64,000 nucleotides of DNA from Methylococcales bacterium (GTDB lineage Bacteria > Pseudomonadota > Gammaproteobacteria > Methylococcales > Methylomonadaceae): assembly GCA_026399015.1 (NCBI GenBank), contig JAPLRS010000031.1, positions 40,775-104,774 on the forward strand, in the 5' to 3' direction. Shown in pieces: positions 18,059 to 26,116 of this stretch (position 1 is its first letter; each line of letters starts with the position of its first letter). Below the pieces are notes generated by a model that was not told the origin of the DNA, ran no database searches, and saw only the letters and a list, made by a program, of their open reading frames with translations. A program made the translations under genes and the position numbers.

Positions 18059-18784
18059 ATGCACAACAAATTTTTATTAGTATTTAGCCTAATGATTATT
18101 GGCATTCATACTTCACAAGCTGCACTTATAGCTCGTGGTACTGATATGGTCTATGACGATGTGAATAACATCACTTGGGCGGCGGATGCCAACTTGTTTC
18201 AAACCCAAGCGGCGAGTAATCCTAATTTAGTTAATGAAATTATAGCTGCCGATGGTTGAGTTATATATGATACACCCAACAGTAATAATGACCCAACGGG
18301 CATATACACTCTTACTTCAGCAGACTTTCGTGACAATACTGGCAAAATGACTTGGTGGGGAGCGCAGGCTTGGGCTAATCAATTAACTCTGGGAGGATTG
18401 GCCGGCTGGACATTACCAACCACAGTTCCTGCGGTCGGTTATAATCAAACCGGCAGTCAATTAGGTAATTTGTTTTATAACCAACTCGGTGGTGGAGGTA
18501 CTTCCATCACCACAAACCATAATAACAATTACAATTTGTTTTCTAACGTTCAGGATTTTTTGTACTGGTCGAGTACTGAGTGGGCACCCAATACGGACGG
18601 CGCGTGGCACTTCAGTACCTATCAGGGCTACCAAGAGGTCAGTGGTAAGTCTAGCGAGCTCTATGCATGGGCAGTACACGCAGGTGATGTTAGTACAACA
18701 GCCGTCCCATTACCAACAGCATATTGGTTATTTACCAGTGGCTTAATAGGTTTACTATCATTAAATCGCAAAAAAAAACACTAA
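18059..18784 (+). pseudogene. DUF1566 protein with PEP-CTERM-like tail, interrupted by one in-frame TGA
   Basis: An exported surface-type protein split by a stop at 18257-18259. Both parts are in the same frame, so the lesion is a single nonsense codon, probably Trp TGG to TGA, in the context ADG-stop-VIYDTP. Part one has a signal peptide and the MVYDDVNNITWAADANLF start typical of these proteins. Part two has GLAGWTLPTTVP, YWSSTEWAPN and AWAVHAGDV, which are DUF1566 landmarks. It ends in VPLPTAYWLFTSGLIGLL and a basic RKKK tail, a variant PEP-CTERM sorting signal. With read-through it would be 241 aa, full length. Recent inactivation, readthrough or a sequencing error are all possible. Confidence 0.8.
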
Positions 18785-18817
18785 TCAACATTATTTAATT
18801 TTAAATTTAAAATATTT

Positions 18818-19636
18818 ATGATAACTAGAATATTATTTATCTTCATAACCTTGCAAATTAACGGATGTGCCAGTCTCATGTTTAAAGGATGGGAACAAGT
18901 TAATGTCGTTGATAATCTAGATGATAAACATTGTGTCTTGGTTAAAAGCAATGACTCTTGTTTCAATAATGATAGAACTTGTCATATGAAGATGGCAACC
19001 TATTACAATGCAAATACTGTTTTGTACAAATCATATCTATCAAGCTCAGATTATTATAATTGTGATACTTCTTCAAAAAGTAATGAGAAGCCTGTTTTAT
19101 CTGAACCAACTTCAAAACAAGTTCCAGTTCCATCAGTTAAAATAATAGAAAATGAATTCGATAAAAATATTCAATTTAGAGGGATTTTAAGTAGCGAAAT
19201 CAAAGATGCTTCAAGTGGAAAACAAGTTAAGGGGGATTTCTTTTTAAGAAGTTGGTTAGACAAAAATATTGGAACTGTTAAACATCAATTATATTTGGAT
19301 ACAAAGTATAAGTGGAGCTGGATCAATTGGAATAGTGCTCATGCTGATGACACAAGTGTTTTTGAAACTACTAACATTTCATCAGATGTCGATTGTAAAT
19401 CTGTATGTACATTTTATGAAACAATAGGAATTGAGATAACAGATGATTATTTAAAAAACAGATTAAATAATGGTTTTAGGATAAAAATAAGTGGTCACAG
19501 TGGAGATGAAATTATTATTCAACTTACAACTGAACAAATAAAAGCACAATTAGATGCTATAAGTAGTAAATCTAAAGAATCAAACTTACCCACAGTTAGT
19601 AACAAAAAAGAACGAAAAGTAAAGGTTCAAAAGTAG
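18818..19636 (+). CDS. Putative lipoprotein, unknown function (element cargo)
   Basis: I do not recognise this 272-aa protein. The N-terminus ITRILFIFITLQINGCAS is a lipoprotein signal with the lipid-attachment cysteine at residue 17, so it is probably membrane-anchored. The next ~80 residues contain several cysteines (CVLV, SCF, TCHM, NCDT). A Ser/Pro/Lys linker follows, then a soluble domain with FRGILSSEIKDASSGKQVKGDFFLRSW that is likely beta-rich, another C-x3-C pair (VDCKSVC), and a highly charged lysine-rich end. Codon use is very AT-rich. It precedes a second lipoprotein gene by 28 bases, so they are likely co-transcribed. Confidence 0.65.
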   Translation: MITRILFIFITLQINGCASLMFKGWEQVNVVDNLDDKHCVLVKSNDSCFNNDRTCHMKMATYYNANTVLYKSYLSSSDYYNCDTSSKSNEKPVLSEPTSKQVPVPSVKIIENEFDKNIQFRGILSSEIKDASSGKQVKGDFFLRSWLDKNIGTVKHQLYLDTKYKWSWINWNSAHADDTSVFETTNISSDVDCKSVCTFYETIGIEITDDYLKNRLNNGFRIKISGHSGDEIIIQLTTEQIKAQLDAISSKSKESNLPTVSNKKERKVKVQK

Positions 19637-19664
19637 CAATAACTTCATCCATCTATAGTAATTT

Positions 19665-20402
19665 ATGAAAAAAGAAATACATAAAGTCATTGGTATATTG
19701 AAAATATTAAGCACTCTGTTAATTGTTACTTTATTAACTGGTTGCATGGAAAAAGAACTAGTAGGGGAGGTTTTTATTGTTACCAATAGTGGGCAGAGTG
19801 TTAAGCTTGGTTTAGTAGATGTTATCGCAATCTCTGAGAATAATATAAGGAATTGCATAAAAGAAAAAAAACCACAATGGATAGAAAAAAATAATGTAAT
19901 AACAAAAGAATATTTAACAAATAAAGAGTATTATGAAAATCATAAGTCTCTTATACATACACTTCAAGTTATTATCGAAATGCATATGGAGCTTTTAGCA
20001 GCAGGACATATAGACACTGCAGAACAAGCTAAAAATAATGAAAATGACGTCAAATATCTTCACGAGTTAGAGGTACAATTTGAAGAACTTTCAGAAAAGT
20101 TTAATAAAATAAAGATGGTGTATGATAACTACCAAAAAGGAGATTTTTTATTAGAGTGTATTACGAATAATACACTTGCAAAATCGACTACAAATGCTGA
20201 TGGTAAATTCGCAATTAAAGTACCTAATGAGAAAGTTGCTATGTATGCATTTAGTAAAAGAAAAGTTTTCGATGAAACAGAAGTATATTATTGGCTTAAT
20301 TGGGTAGATAAGGATGAAAACAATATTATTATCTCAAACAATAACACCTATGAAACATCATGCCCTAGTTGTATAGTTAAATTAAGCGAATTAACTAATT
20401 AA
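19665..20402 (+). CDS. Putative lipoprotein, unknown function (element cargo)
   Basis: An unrecognised 245-aa protein. The signal LLIVTLLTGCMEKE ends in a lipobox with Cys27. The first ~40 mature residues resemble a carboxypeptidase-regulatory or Ig-like strand (GEVFIVTNSGQSVKLGLVDVIAI). The middle (about 75-140) is helical and Glu/Lys-rich, with coiled-coil potential (HELEVQFEELSEKFNKI). The end, STTNADGKFAIKVPNEKVAMYAFSKRKV, again looks like a carboxypeptidase-regulatory-like beta domain split by the helical insertion. It is the last gene before attR. Function unknown; surface or envelope location is inferred. Confidence 0.65.
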   Translation: MKKEIHKVIGILKILSTLLIVTLLTGCMEKELVGEVFIVTNSGQSVKLGLVDVIAISENNIRNCIKEKKPQWIEKNNVITKEYLTNKEYYENHKSLIHTLQVIIEMHMELLAAGHIDTAEQAKNNENDVKYLHELEVQFEELSEKFNKIKMVYDNYQKGDFLLECITNNTLAKSTTNADGKFAIKVPNEKVAMYAFSKRKVFDETEVYYWLNWVDKDENNIIISNNNTYETSCPSCIVKLSELTN

Positions 20403-20704
20403 AGATTGGATATTAGGATCGTATTAACTAGGATAACAACCTTAATATTTGTATTAATACTATAACTTGAAAATGGTTTTATAAAAAACTTGGAAGGTGC
20501 AAAATACTAGCCTATTAGTGTCACGCAATCCAATAAAAGACTAGAAGTACCTTGCTTCACTTCGAAACAAGTTATCTTACAAGCAACCATGACATTAGTT
20601 GGTTGTAGTGGGTTGGGCTATTTTTTAATACTGGTAAAGTAGGGAAAAAGTTTCAATAAAATTTATAGATGTTTATTTGTTTGCTTGGGGTAAGATATGA
20701 ATTT
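20403..20704. other. Non-coding right end of the element
   Basis: About 300 bases without a gene. One further GTGTCAC half-motif of the element-end repeat lies at 20518-20524. Nothing else is recognisable. Confidence 0.5.
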
Positions 20705-20724
20705 GTGACACGATTAGTGATACG
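20705..20724 (+). repeat. 20-bp element-end repeat, right copy
   Basis: Exact direct repeat of 13890-13909, located 51 bases inside attR. The left copy lies 113 bases inside attL. Paired placement at both ends suggests recombinase arm binding. Confidence 0.8.
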
Positions 20725-20775
20725 GCTTACGTGTTATTAATATTTTTATATATAAAACATATAATTATTTTCCAA

Positions 20776-20797
20776 TTCAAGTCCGGCCGCCGTACCA
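20776..20797 (+). repeat. attR: duplicated tRNA-Leu 3' end
   Basis: TTCAAGTCCGGCCGCCG then TACCA, identical to the 3' end of tRNA-Leu except for one missing G. No tRNA body precedes it, so it is the right attachment remnant. Confidence 0.85.
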
Positions 20798-20806
20798 TAT
20801 ACAAAA

Positions 20807-20838
20807 ACCCGCAAGCCGAAAGGCTTAGCGGGTTTTTT
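20807..20838 (+). terminator. tRNA-Leu terminator, right copy
   Basis: Hairpin with outer arms ACCCGC/GCGGGT and inner AAGCC/GGCTT, followed by a T-run. It is homologous to the hairpin after tRNA-Leu at 13810-13844. Presumably the chromosomal terminator displaced by integration. Confidence 0.8.
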
Positions 20839-20863
20839 ATTGATATTTATTTGAAGATATATG

Positions 20864-20886
20864 CAAGTCCGGCGGCCGGACTTGAA
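20864..20886 (-). repeat. Inverted third copy of the tRNA-Leu T-arm/acceptor segment
   Basis: The reverse complement of 20869-20886 is TTCAAGTCCGGCCGCCGG, identical to 18 bases of the tRNA-Leu 3' end. The same stretch forms a palindrome (20864-20884) with 10-bp arms CAAGTCCGGC and GCCGGACTTG around one base. It lies 67 bases beyond attR, in opposite orientation. Confidence 0.7.
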
Positions 20887-21000
20887 TCGGTTCGTGAATT
20901 TGGAATTTATTTAAATACTTTCAATAGGATAGGATCAATTAGATGTCAGGCTTTAACTTTATATAGAAAATTTTAACTTAACATCATAAGGTATAGATTT

Positions 21001-21648
21001 TTATTCCTTCCATTTAATATCAGTACTTTTAAGGCTGCCTTTTAAGAACAGATCAGTACTTTGGCGTACCCAAATATCAATTTCATCTTGAGTGGGTGGT
21101 TTTTGAATACCTAGTTGGAGTTTTTGTAAGCGTTCATTACGTAAGCAACTTAAAAAATGATCGGCGAGTATGTGCGGGTCTTGAGCAGTAAAATAGCCTA
21201 GTTGCTGAAATTTTATAAAGAATTCTTCTAATTGATTTAGAGTACGTTGCGGTCCTTGCGCATAAAATTGTATTGCAAGATCAGGGAAACGTAACGATTC
21301 TCCCATCATAATACTACGCATTCTTAATACTTCAGGTTGCGTAATTCCAGTTATAAATTGTTTGCCAAAGGCAATTAAGGCGGCTTCAGGATGTCCTGTT
21401 AGCGTGTTTTCATCTGCTAATTTACTAACAAAAGGGTCGCTGTAGCGTTTGATGACTGCTCCAAATAACCCGGCTTTACCTTCAAATTCATTGTAAAGCG
21501 TACGCATTGATACGCGTGCGGTTTTGGCAATACTTTCTAGACTAACACTTCCGTAGCCATTTTCTAAAAAAAGCACCAGAGCTGCATCTAGTATTCGATG
21601 ACGGCTTGATGCTTCTTCGCCTTTTCGTGGTCGTCCACATTTAATCAT
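21001..21648 (-). CDS. TetR/AcrR-family repressor of the adjacent RND efflux operon
   Basis: A 215-aa TetR-type regulator. The N-terminal helix-turn-helix is clear: HRILDAALVLFLENGYGSVS, then IAKTARVSMRTLYNEFEGKAGLF (residues about 17-62). The C-terminal part resembles the AcrR-type ligand domain. It is divergent from the three-gene RND operon with 104 bases between starts, where a palindromic candidate operator lies. By analogy with AcrR and TtgR it probably represses the pump and is released by a pump substrate; which substrate is unknown. Confidence 0.88.
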   Translation of the reverse strand: MIKCGRPRKGEEASSRHRILDAALVLFLENGYGSVSLESIAKTARVSMRTLYNEFEGKAGLFGAVIKRYSDPFVSKLADENTLTGHPEAALIAFGKQFITGITQPEVLRMRSIMMGESLRFPDLAIQFYAQGPQRTLNQLEEFFIKFQQLGYFTAQDPHILADHFLSCLRNERLQKLQLGIQKPPTQDEIDIWVRQSTDLFLKGSLKSTDIKWKE

Positions 21649-21687
21649 GGCGTATTAAAAACATAAGTTGATATGGCATTAAATAAT

Positions 21688-21720
21688 ACCGTAAATTATA
21701 ATGGTAAGGTATATTACCGT
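21688..21720. promoter_or_regulatory. Candidate TetR operator between regulator and efflux operon
   Basis: GGTAA-N6-TTACC (21703-21718) is an inverted repeat inside a larger region with TACC (21688-21691) and GGTA (21702-21706) half-elements. It lies midway between the two divergent starts, where a repressor could block both promoters. Binding is inferred. Confidence 0.45.
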
Positions 21721-21752
21721 TTAATTTTATTTAGGATTATCAGGCTTAAAAC

Positions 21753-22928
21753 ATGCATAAAAGAACATTTATTAAGATATTACAAGGTGGATTAATCCTA
21801 TTTTTATCTATTGTAATCGTCGCTTGTGATAGTCCGTCCTCTAATATACCACCATTAACTACGCCACCCGCTAACGTCAAAATTGCGAACCCCATAGTGC
21901 AAAATGTCACGGAATGGGATGAATATACGGGGCATATCGAATCAACTAACTCAGTTGATATTCGTGCTAGAGTGAGTGGATATTTACAAAGTGTCAATTT
22001 TAAAGCGGGTTCTAAAGTTAAAAAAGGTGATTTGTTATTTGAGATTGATCCTAAACCTTTTAGCGCACAATTACAGTATGCACAAGCTGAACTAGATAGA
22101 GCAAAAGCCAAGCGAGATTTAGCTAAAAATGATTTAGATCGAGCTGAACATTTATTTAAAGAGAAAGCCATTTCTGCCGAAGAATATGATGCGCGTAGTA
22201 AAGGGGCGCGTGAAACTTTGGCGGGTGTGGAATCTGCACAAGCTAACCTAGAAACGGCTAAGTTAAATTTAGAATATACCAGAATACGTGCGCCAATTGA
22301 TGGTCGTATTGGCCGAGAGTTAATAACTGCGGGTAACTTAGTAAGCGGTGGTGGAGTGGAGCCGACTTTATTAACCTTTATAGTCTCTACTGACCCAGTC
22401 TATGTGTATGTCGATGTTGATGAGCAATTGGCACTTAAGTATCGTCGTCAGGTAATGGGTGCAAATAAAAAGTCTGCTGTGATAGAGCAAATATCGGCTC
22501 AGTTAGCACTCTCTGACGATATTGGTTTTCCTTATAAAGGCATCATTGATTATAGTTCGCCACGAGCTGATATTAAAACCGGTACCGTTTCAATGCGGGG
22601 TGTCTTTGCAAACGTTGGTGATTTACTGAGTCCGGGTTATTTTGCGCGTTTGCGCGTGCAAGCTAGTTTACCTTATTCGGCATTGTTGTTGCCTGATAGG
22701 GCTATTGCTACCGATCAATCGAAACACTTTGTGTGGGTAATGACTCAGGAGCAAAAAGTTGAGTACCGTTCGATAGAGTTAGGAGCTCACATAGGAACGT
22801 CACGAGTCATTTCTAGTGGTTTAAAACCAGAAGAATGGGTAGTGATTGAGGGCTTGGCAAAGTTGATGCCTAGTCGCTCGGTTAATCCGGAGCGTATCAA
22901 ATTAGTAGCAGAAAAAGGTGCAATGTAA
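21753..22928 (+). CDS. RND efflux periplasmic adaptor (membrane fusion protein)
   Basis: AcrA/MexA-type adaptor joining the inner-membrane RND pump to the outer-membrane channel. The N-terminus has a lipoprotein signal, IVIVACDS, with Cys25. The split lipoyl domain is visible (VDIRARVSGYLQSVNFKAGSKVKKGDLLFEID and later LNLEYTRIRAPIDGRIG). Between them is the alpha-helical hairpin (about residues 100-165, AQAELDRAKAKRDLAKNDLDRAEHLF). The beta-barrel and membrane-proximal domains follow. Length 391 aa is typical. It is followed after 2 bases by the pump gene. Confidence 0.93.
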   Translation: MHKRTFIKILQGGLILFLSIVIVACDSPSSNIPPLTTPPANVKIANPIVQNVTEWDEYTGHIESTNSVDIRARVSGYLQSVNFKAGSKVKKGDLLFEIDPKPFSAQLQYAQAELDRAKAKRDLAKNDLDRAEHLFKEKAISAEEYDARSKGARETLAGVESAQANLETAKLNLEYTRIRAPIDGRIGRELITAGNLVSGGGVEPTLLTFIVSTDPVYVYVDVDEQLALKYRRQVMGANKKSAVIEQISAQLALSDDIGFPYKGIIDYSSPRADIKTGTVSMRGVFANVGDLLSPGYFARLRVQASLPYSALLLPDRAIATDQSKHFVWVMTQEQKVEYRSIELGAHIGTSRVISSGLKPEEWVVIEGLAKLMPSRSVNPERIKLVAEKGAM

Positions 22929-22930
22929 CA

Positions 22931-25900
22931 ATGAATAGATTTGCACATTTTTTTATTGATAGGCCCATATTCGCGGCTGTTTTATCTATTTTAATCGTCT
23001 TGGTTGGTGGCTTAGCACTGATTACTTTGCCCATTGCACAATACCCTGAAATAGCCCCACCTACCGTTTTAATTAGCACAACTTATGCAGGTGCAAACGC
23101 AAAAGTAGTTGCTGATACGGTAGCGACTCCCATTGAGCAAGAGGTTAATGGGGTTGAAGATATGTTGTATATGTCTTCACAATCGACTAATAGTGGCAAC
23201 ATGGCTTTAACAATTGCCTTTAAGCCCGGGACTAATTTGGATAAGGCACAAGTATTAGTCCAAAATCGAGTTGCTTTGGCTGAGCCACGTTTACCCGAAG
23301 AAGTTAGGCGTCAAGGGATAAGTGTTAAAAAGCGTAGTCCTGATTTAAGTATGGTGGTTAACTTAGTATCCCCCGATAAACGTTATGACAGCGTATATTT
23401 AAGTAATTATGCCCTGTTACAAATTAAAGATACGCTTGCGCGTTTACCTGGTGTTGGTGATATCGCCATATTTGGGGCTCGTGATTACAGTATGCGGCTT
23501 TGGTTAAATCCAGAAAAAATTGCCGCGCGTAATTTAACGGCCAGTGATGTTATCAGTGCTATTAGAGATCAAAATATTCAAGTTGCCGCTGGGGTGGTTG
23601 GGCAACAACCATCTAAAAATAATACCGATTTTCAATACACTATTACGACCTTAGGTCGTTTAATGGAGGCTAATCAATTTGCCAATATTGTGATTAAAAA
23701 AGGCCAAAACGGGCAGGTTACCTATCTTAAAGATGTGGCTCGTATCGAGCTAGGAGCTAAAGATTACAATTCAGGATTGTTTTTAGATGGTGAGCCTTCT
23801 GTTGGATTGGCAATTTTTCAGTTGCCAGGATCTAACGCTGTAGATACCAAGAAAGCCGTTGTGGATGCGATGTTGAAGTTAAAACCCCATTTTCCAGAAG
23901 GTCTTGATTATAAAATGGTTTATGACACCGTGGTATTTGTACAGCAATCGATTAAGGCTGTGTCTAAAACCTTATTTGAGGCCTTATTGTTAGTTGTGTT
24001 AGTGGTTGTTATTTTTCTGCAAAATTGGCGCGCAACCATCATTCCATTATTAGCTGTACCTGTTTCATTAATTGGGACTTTTGCTGTGATGTCTGTAATG
24101 GGTTTGTCTTTAAATACTTTATCTTTATTCGGATTGGTATTGGCTATTGGCATTGTTGTGGATGATGCCATCGTTGTTGTTGAAAATGTCGAGCGACATA
24201 TTGGTCTGGGTTTATCTGCAAGAGACGCGACTAGAAAGGCGATGACAGAAGTCGTGGGGCCTATTGTGGCTTCGGCATTAGTTTTAGTGGCGGTATTTGT
24301 GCCAACAGCATTTATTACTGGAGTTTCTGGGGCTTTTTATAAACAGTTTGCTTTAACTATTACGGTTTCTACGGTTATTTCTGCTTTTAATTCTTTAACC
24401 TTAAGCCCCGCTTTATGTGCATTATTATTAGATCGTGCGCATGCTGAAAAGGATAAGTTCACTCGTTTAATAGATTATTGTTTAGGCTGGTTTTTTACTG
24501 GATTTAATCGTTTCTTTGGGCGTTTTAGTCTGGCTTATTCGGGCTTGGTTGGGCGTTTGATACGCGTGACTAGTGTAGTTTTGTTTATTTATGCGGGCTT
24601 ATGTGGATTAAATTTTTGGGTATTTGAAAAAGTACCAACTGGTTTTATTCCGCAACAAGATCAAGGTTATTTAGTGCTTTATGCGCAATTGCCTGATTCT
24701 GCTTCTTTAGCAAGAACGCAAGCTGTAGTGAAACAAGCAACGGATATTATTTTAAAAACAGATGGCGTTAATCATGTAAACGCTTACGCTGGATTCTCGG
24801 TATTAAGTGGTTCAAGTCAATCTAATGTAGCGACTTTATTTGCTACCTTGGATAATTTTGATGAGCGGGCAGGGCAGCCAAACTTATATGCAGATAGAGT
24901 TTTAGAAGATCTTAAGAAACGCTTGTCAGTCGTTGATGATGCTTTTATTAATGTGTTTGCTCCACCTCCTATTCGAGGCATGAGTTCGGTCGGTGGTTTT
25001 AAATTACAGATTCAAGATAGGGCAAGTGCGGGTATTGACGCGTTAAAGAACGTAAATGCCGAAATGATTACATTAGGCAATAAAGCACCGGGTGTCGTGG
25101 GTTTATTTTCTACTTTTAGAGCAAATGTGCCCCAGTTATTTTTGGATGTTGATAGAACGCGTGTTAAATCGATGGGCGTAGCTTTAAAAGAGGTTTTTGA
25201 TACCTTACAAATCTATTTAGGGTCTTTGTACGTTAATGATTTTAATAGTTTTGGTCGAACTTATCAGGTTACAGCGCAAGCAGATTCTGAGTTTAGAATG
25301 CATCCAGAAGATATTGCTAAATTAAAGACTCGTAATTCTGAAGGAGGCATGGTTCCCTTGGGGGCTTTGCTTGATATTAAGGAAATTAATGGTCCAGATA
25401 AAATTACCCGTTACAACATGTATCCAGCGGCTGAAATTAACGGTAGTACTTTGCCGGGTGTTAGTTCTAGCCAAGCCATAGAAACAATGAATAAGCTACT
25501 AGCAAAAGAGTTGCCCCCTGGTTTTGATTTTGAATGGACTGAGCTGAGCTTACAGCAAGTCTTAGCGGGTAACGTGGCGTTTTTAGTGTTTCCCTTGAGT
25601 GTGATTTTTGTGTTTTTAGCGCTCGCTGCGCAATATGAGAGTTGGTCGTTACCGTTTGCCGTTATTTTGATTGTGCCTATGTGTATTTTGTCTTCGATGC
25701 TTGGAGTGTGGATTAGTCATATGGATAACAATATTTTTACGCAGATCGGTTTTATCGTTTTAGTTGGTCTGGCGAGTAAAAACGCAATCTTGATTGTGGA
25801 GTTTGCCAAGCGTCGCCAAATGGAAGGGTTAAGTGCGCTTGAAGCAGCAAAAGAAGCCGCTAGCACACGATTAAGACCTATTTTAATGACTTCTTTCGCA

Positions 25901-26116
25901 TTTATCATGGGTGTTTTTCCATTAGTGGTTGCAACAGGTGCAGGTGCTGAATCTAGACGCTTATTGGGTACTGCTGTATTTGGCGGAATGCTGGGGGTGA
26001 CATTATTTGGTTTGTTGTTAACGCCGGTTTTTTATGTGGCGGTATTAGCTTTGGCAAATCGGATTAGACCTCAAGGGCCGTTAAAGACGGTCAATGAGTC
26101 GGGGCTAGATCAATGA
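22931..26116 (+). CDS. RND multidrug efflux transporter (AcrB/MexB family)
   Basis: Proton-driven inner-membrane pump of the hydrophobe/amphiphile efflux-1 type, 1061 aa. It starts MNRFAHFFIDRPIFAAVLSI, as in AcrB. The proton-relay residues are present: Asp pair at about 411-412 (IVVDDAIVVVENVER) and Lys950 (GLASKNAILIVEFAKRR). Twelve TM segments and two large periplasmic loops with porter and docking domains fit the length. The operon order adaptor-pump-outer-membrane channel is complete, so the system looks functional. Likely exports hydrophobic toxicants or antibiotics; specificity is not readable. Confidence 0.95.
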   Translation: MNRFAHFFIDRPIFAAVLSILIVLVGGLALITLPIAQYPEIAPPTVLISTTYAGANAKVVADTVATPIEQEVNGVEDMLYMSSQSTNSGNMALTIAFKPGTNLDKAQVLVQNRVALAEPRLPEEVRRQGISVKKRSPDLSMVVNLVSPDKRYDSVYLSNYALLQIKDTLARLPGVGDIAIFGARDYSMRLWLNPEKIAARNLTASDVISAIRDQNIQVAAGVVGQQPSKNNTDFQYTITTLGRLMEANQFANIVIKKGQNGQVTYLKDVARIELGAKDYNSGLFLDGEPSVGLAIFQLPGSNAVDTKKAVVDAMLKLKPHFPEGLDYKMVYDTVVFVQQSIKAVSKTLFEALLLVVLVVVIFLQNWRATIIPLLAVPVSLIGTFAVMSVMGLSLNTLSLFGLVLAIGIVVDDAIVVVENVERHIGLGLSARDATRKAMTEVVGPIVASALVLVAVFVPTAFITGVSGAFYKQFALTITVSTVISAFNSLTLSPALCALLLDRAHAEKDKFTRLIDYCLGWFFTGFNRFFGRFSLAYSGLVGRLIRVTSVVLFIYAGLCGLNFWVFEKVPTGFIPQQDQGYLVLYAQLPDSASLARTQAVVKQATDIILKTDGVNHVNAYAGFSVLSGSSQSNVATLFATLDNFDERAGQPNLYADRVLEDLKKRLSVVDDAFINVFAPPPIRGMSSVGGFKLQIQDRASAGIDALKNVNAEMITLGNKAPGVVGLFSTFRANVPQLFLDVDRTRVKSMGVALKEVFDTLQIYLGSLYVNDFNSFGRTYQVTAQADSEFRMHPEDIAKLKTRNSEGGMVPLGALLDIKEINGPDKITRYNMYPAAEINGSTLPGVSSSQAIETMNKLLAKELPPGFDFEWTELSLQQVLAGNVAFLVFPLSVIFVFLALAAQYESWSLPFAVILIVPMCILSSMLGVWISHMDNNIFTQIGFIVLVGLASKNAILIVEFAKRRQMEGLSALEAAKEAASTRLRPILMTSFAFIMGVFPLVVATGAGAESRRLLGTAVFGGMLGVTLFGLLLTPVFYVAVLALANRIRPQGPLKTVNESGLDQ

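Larger units (their letters stand above)
13754..20797. mobile_element. Compact integrative element (about 7 kb) in tRNA-Leu
   Basis: Bounded by direct repeats of the tRNA-Leu 3' end. Contents in order: P4-type integrase, a long AT-rich non-coding segment with a terminator, a 67-aa ORF, an AlpA-like regulator, a RepA-like NTPase, a GAACA repeat cluster, a PEP-CTERM pseudogene, and two lipoprotein genes. No capsid, relaxase, mating-pair or restriction genes are present. The best description is a satellite-like or genomic-island element with an integrase-AlpA-RepA core. Autonomy cannot be judged from sequence. Confidence 0.85.

Noticed and set aside
13754..20797. Phage defence island or complete prophage
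   Set aside because: No restriction, toxin-antitoxin, capsid, portal, terminase or lysis gene is recognisable in the element.
20731..20976. 81-codon open frame across attR
   Set aside because: It runs through the tRNA remnant, a terminator and the inverted T-arm palindrome; its sequence is explained by those elements.
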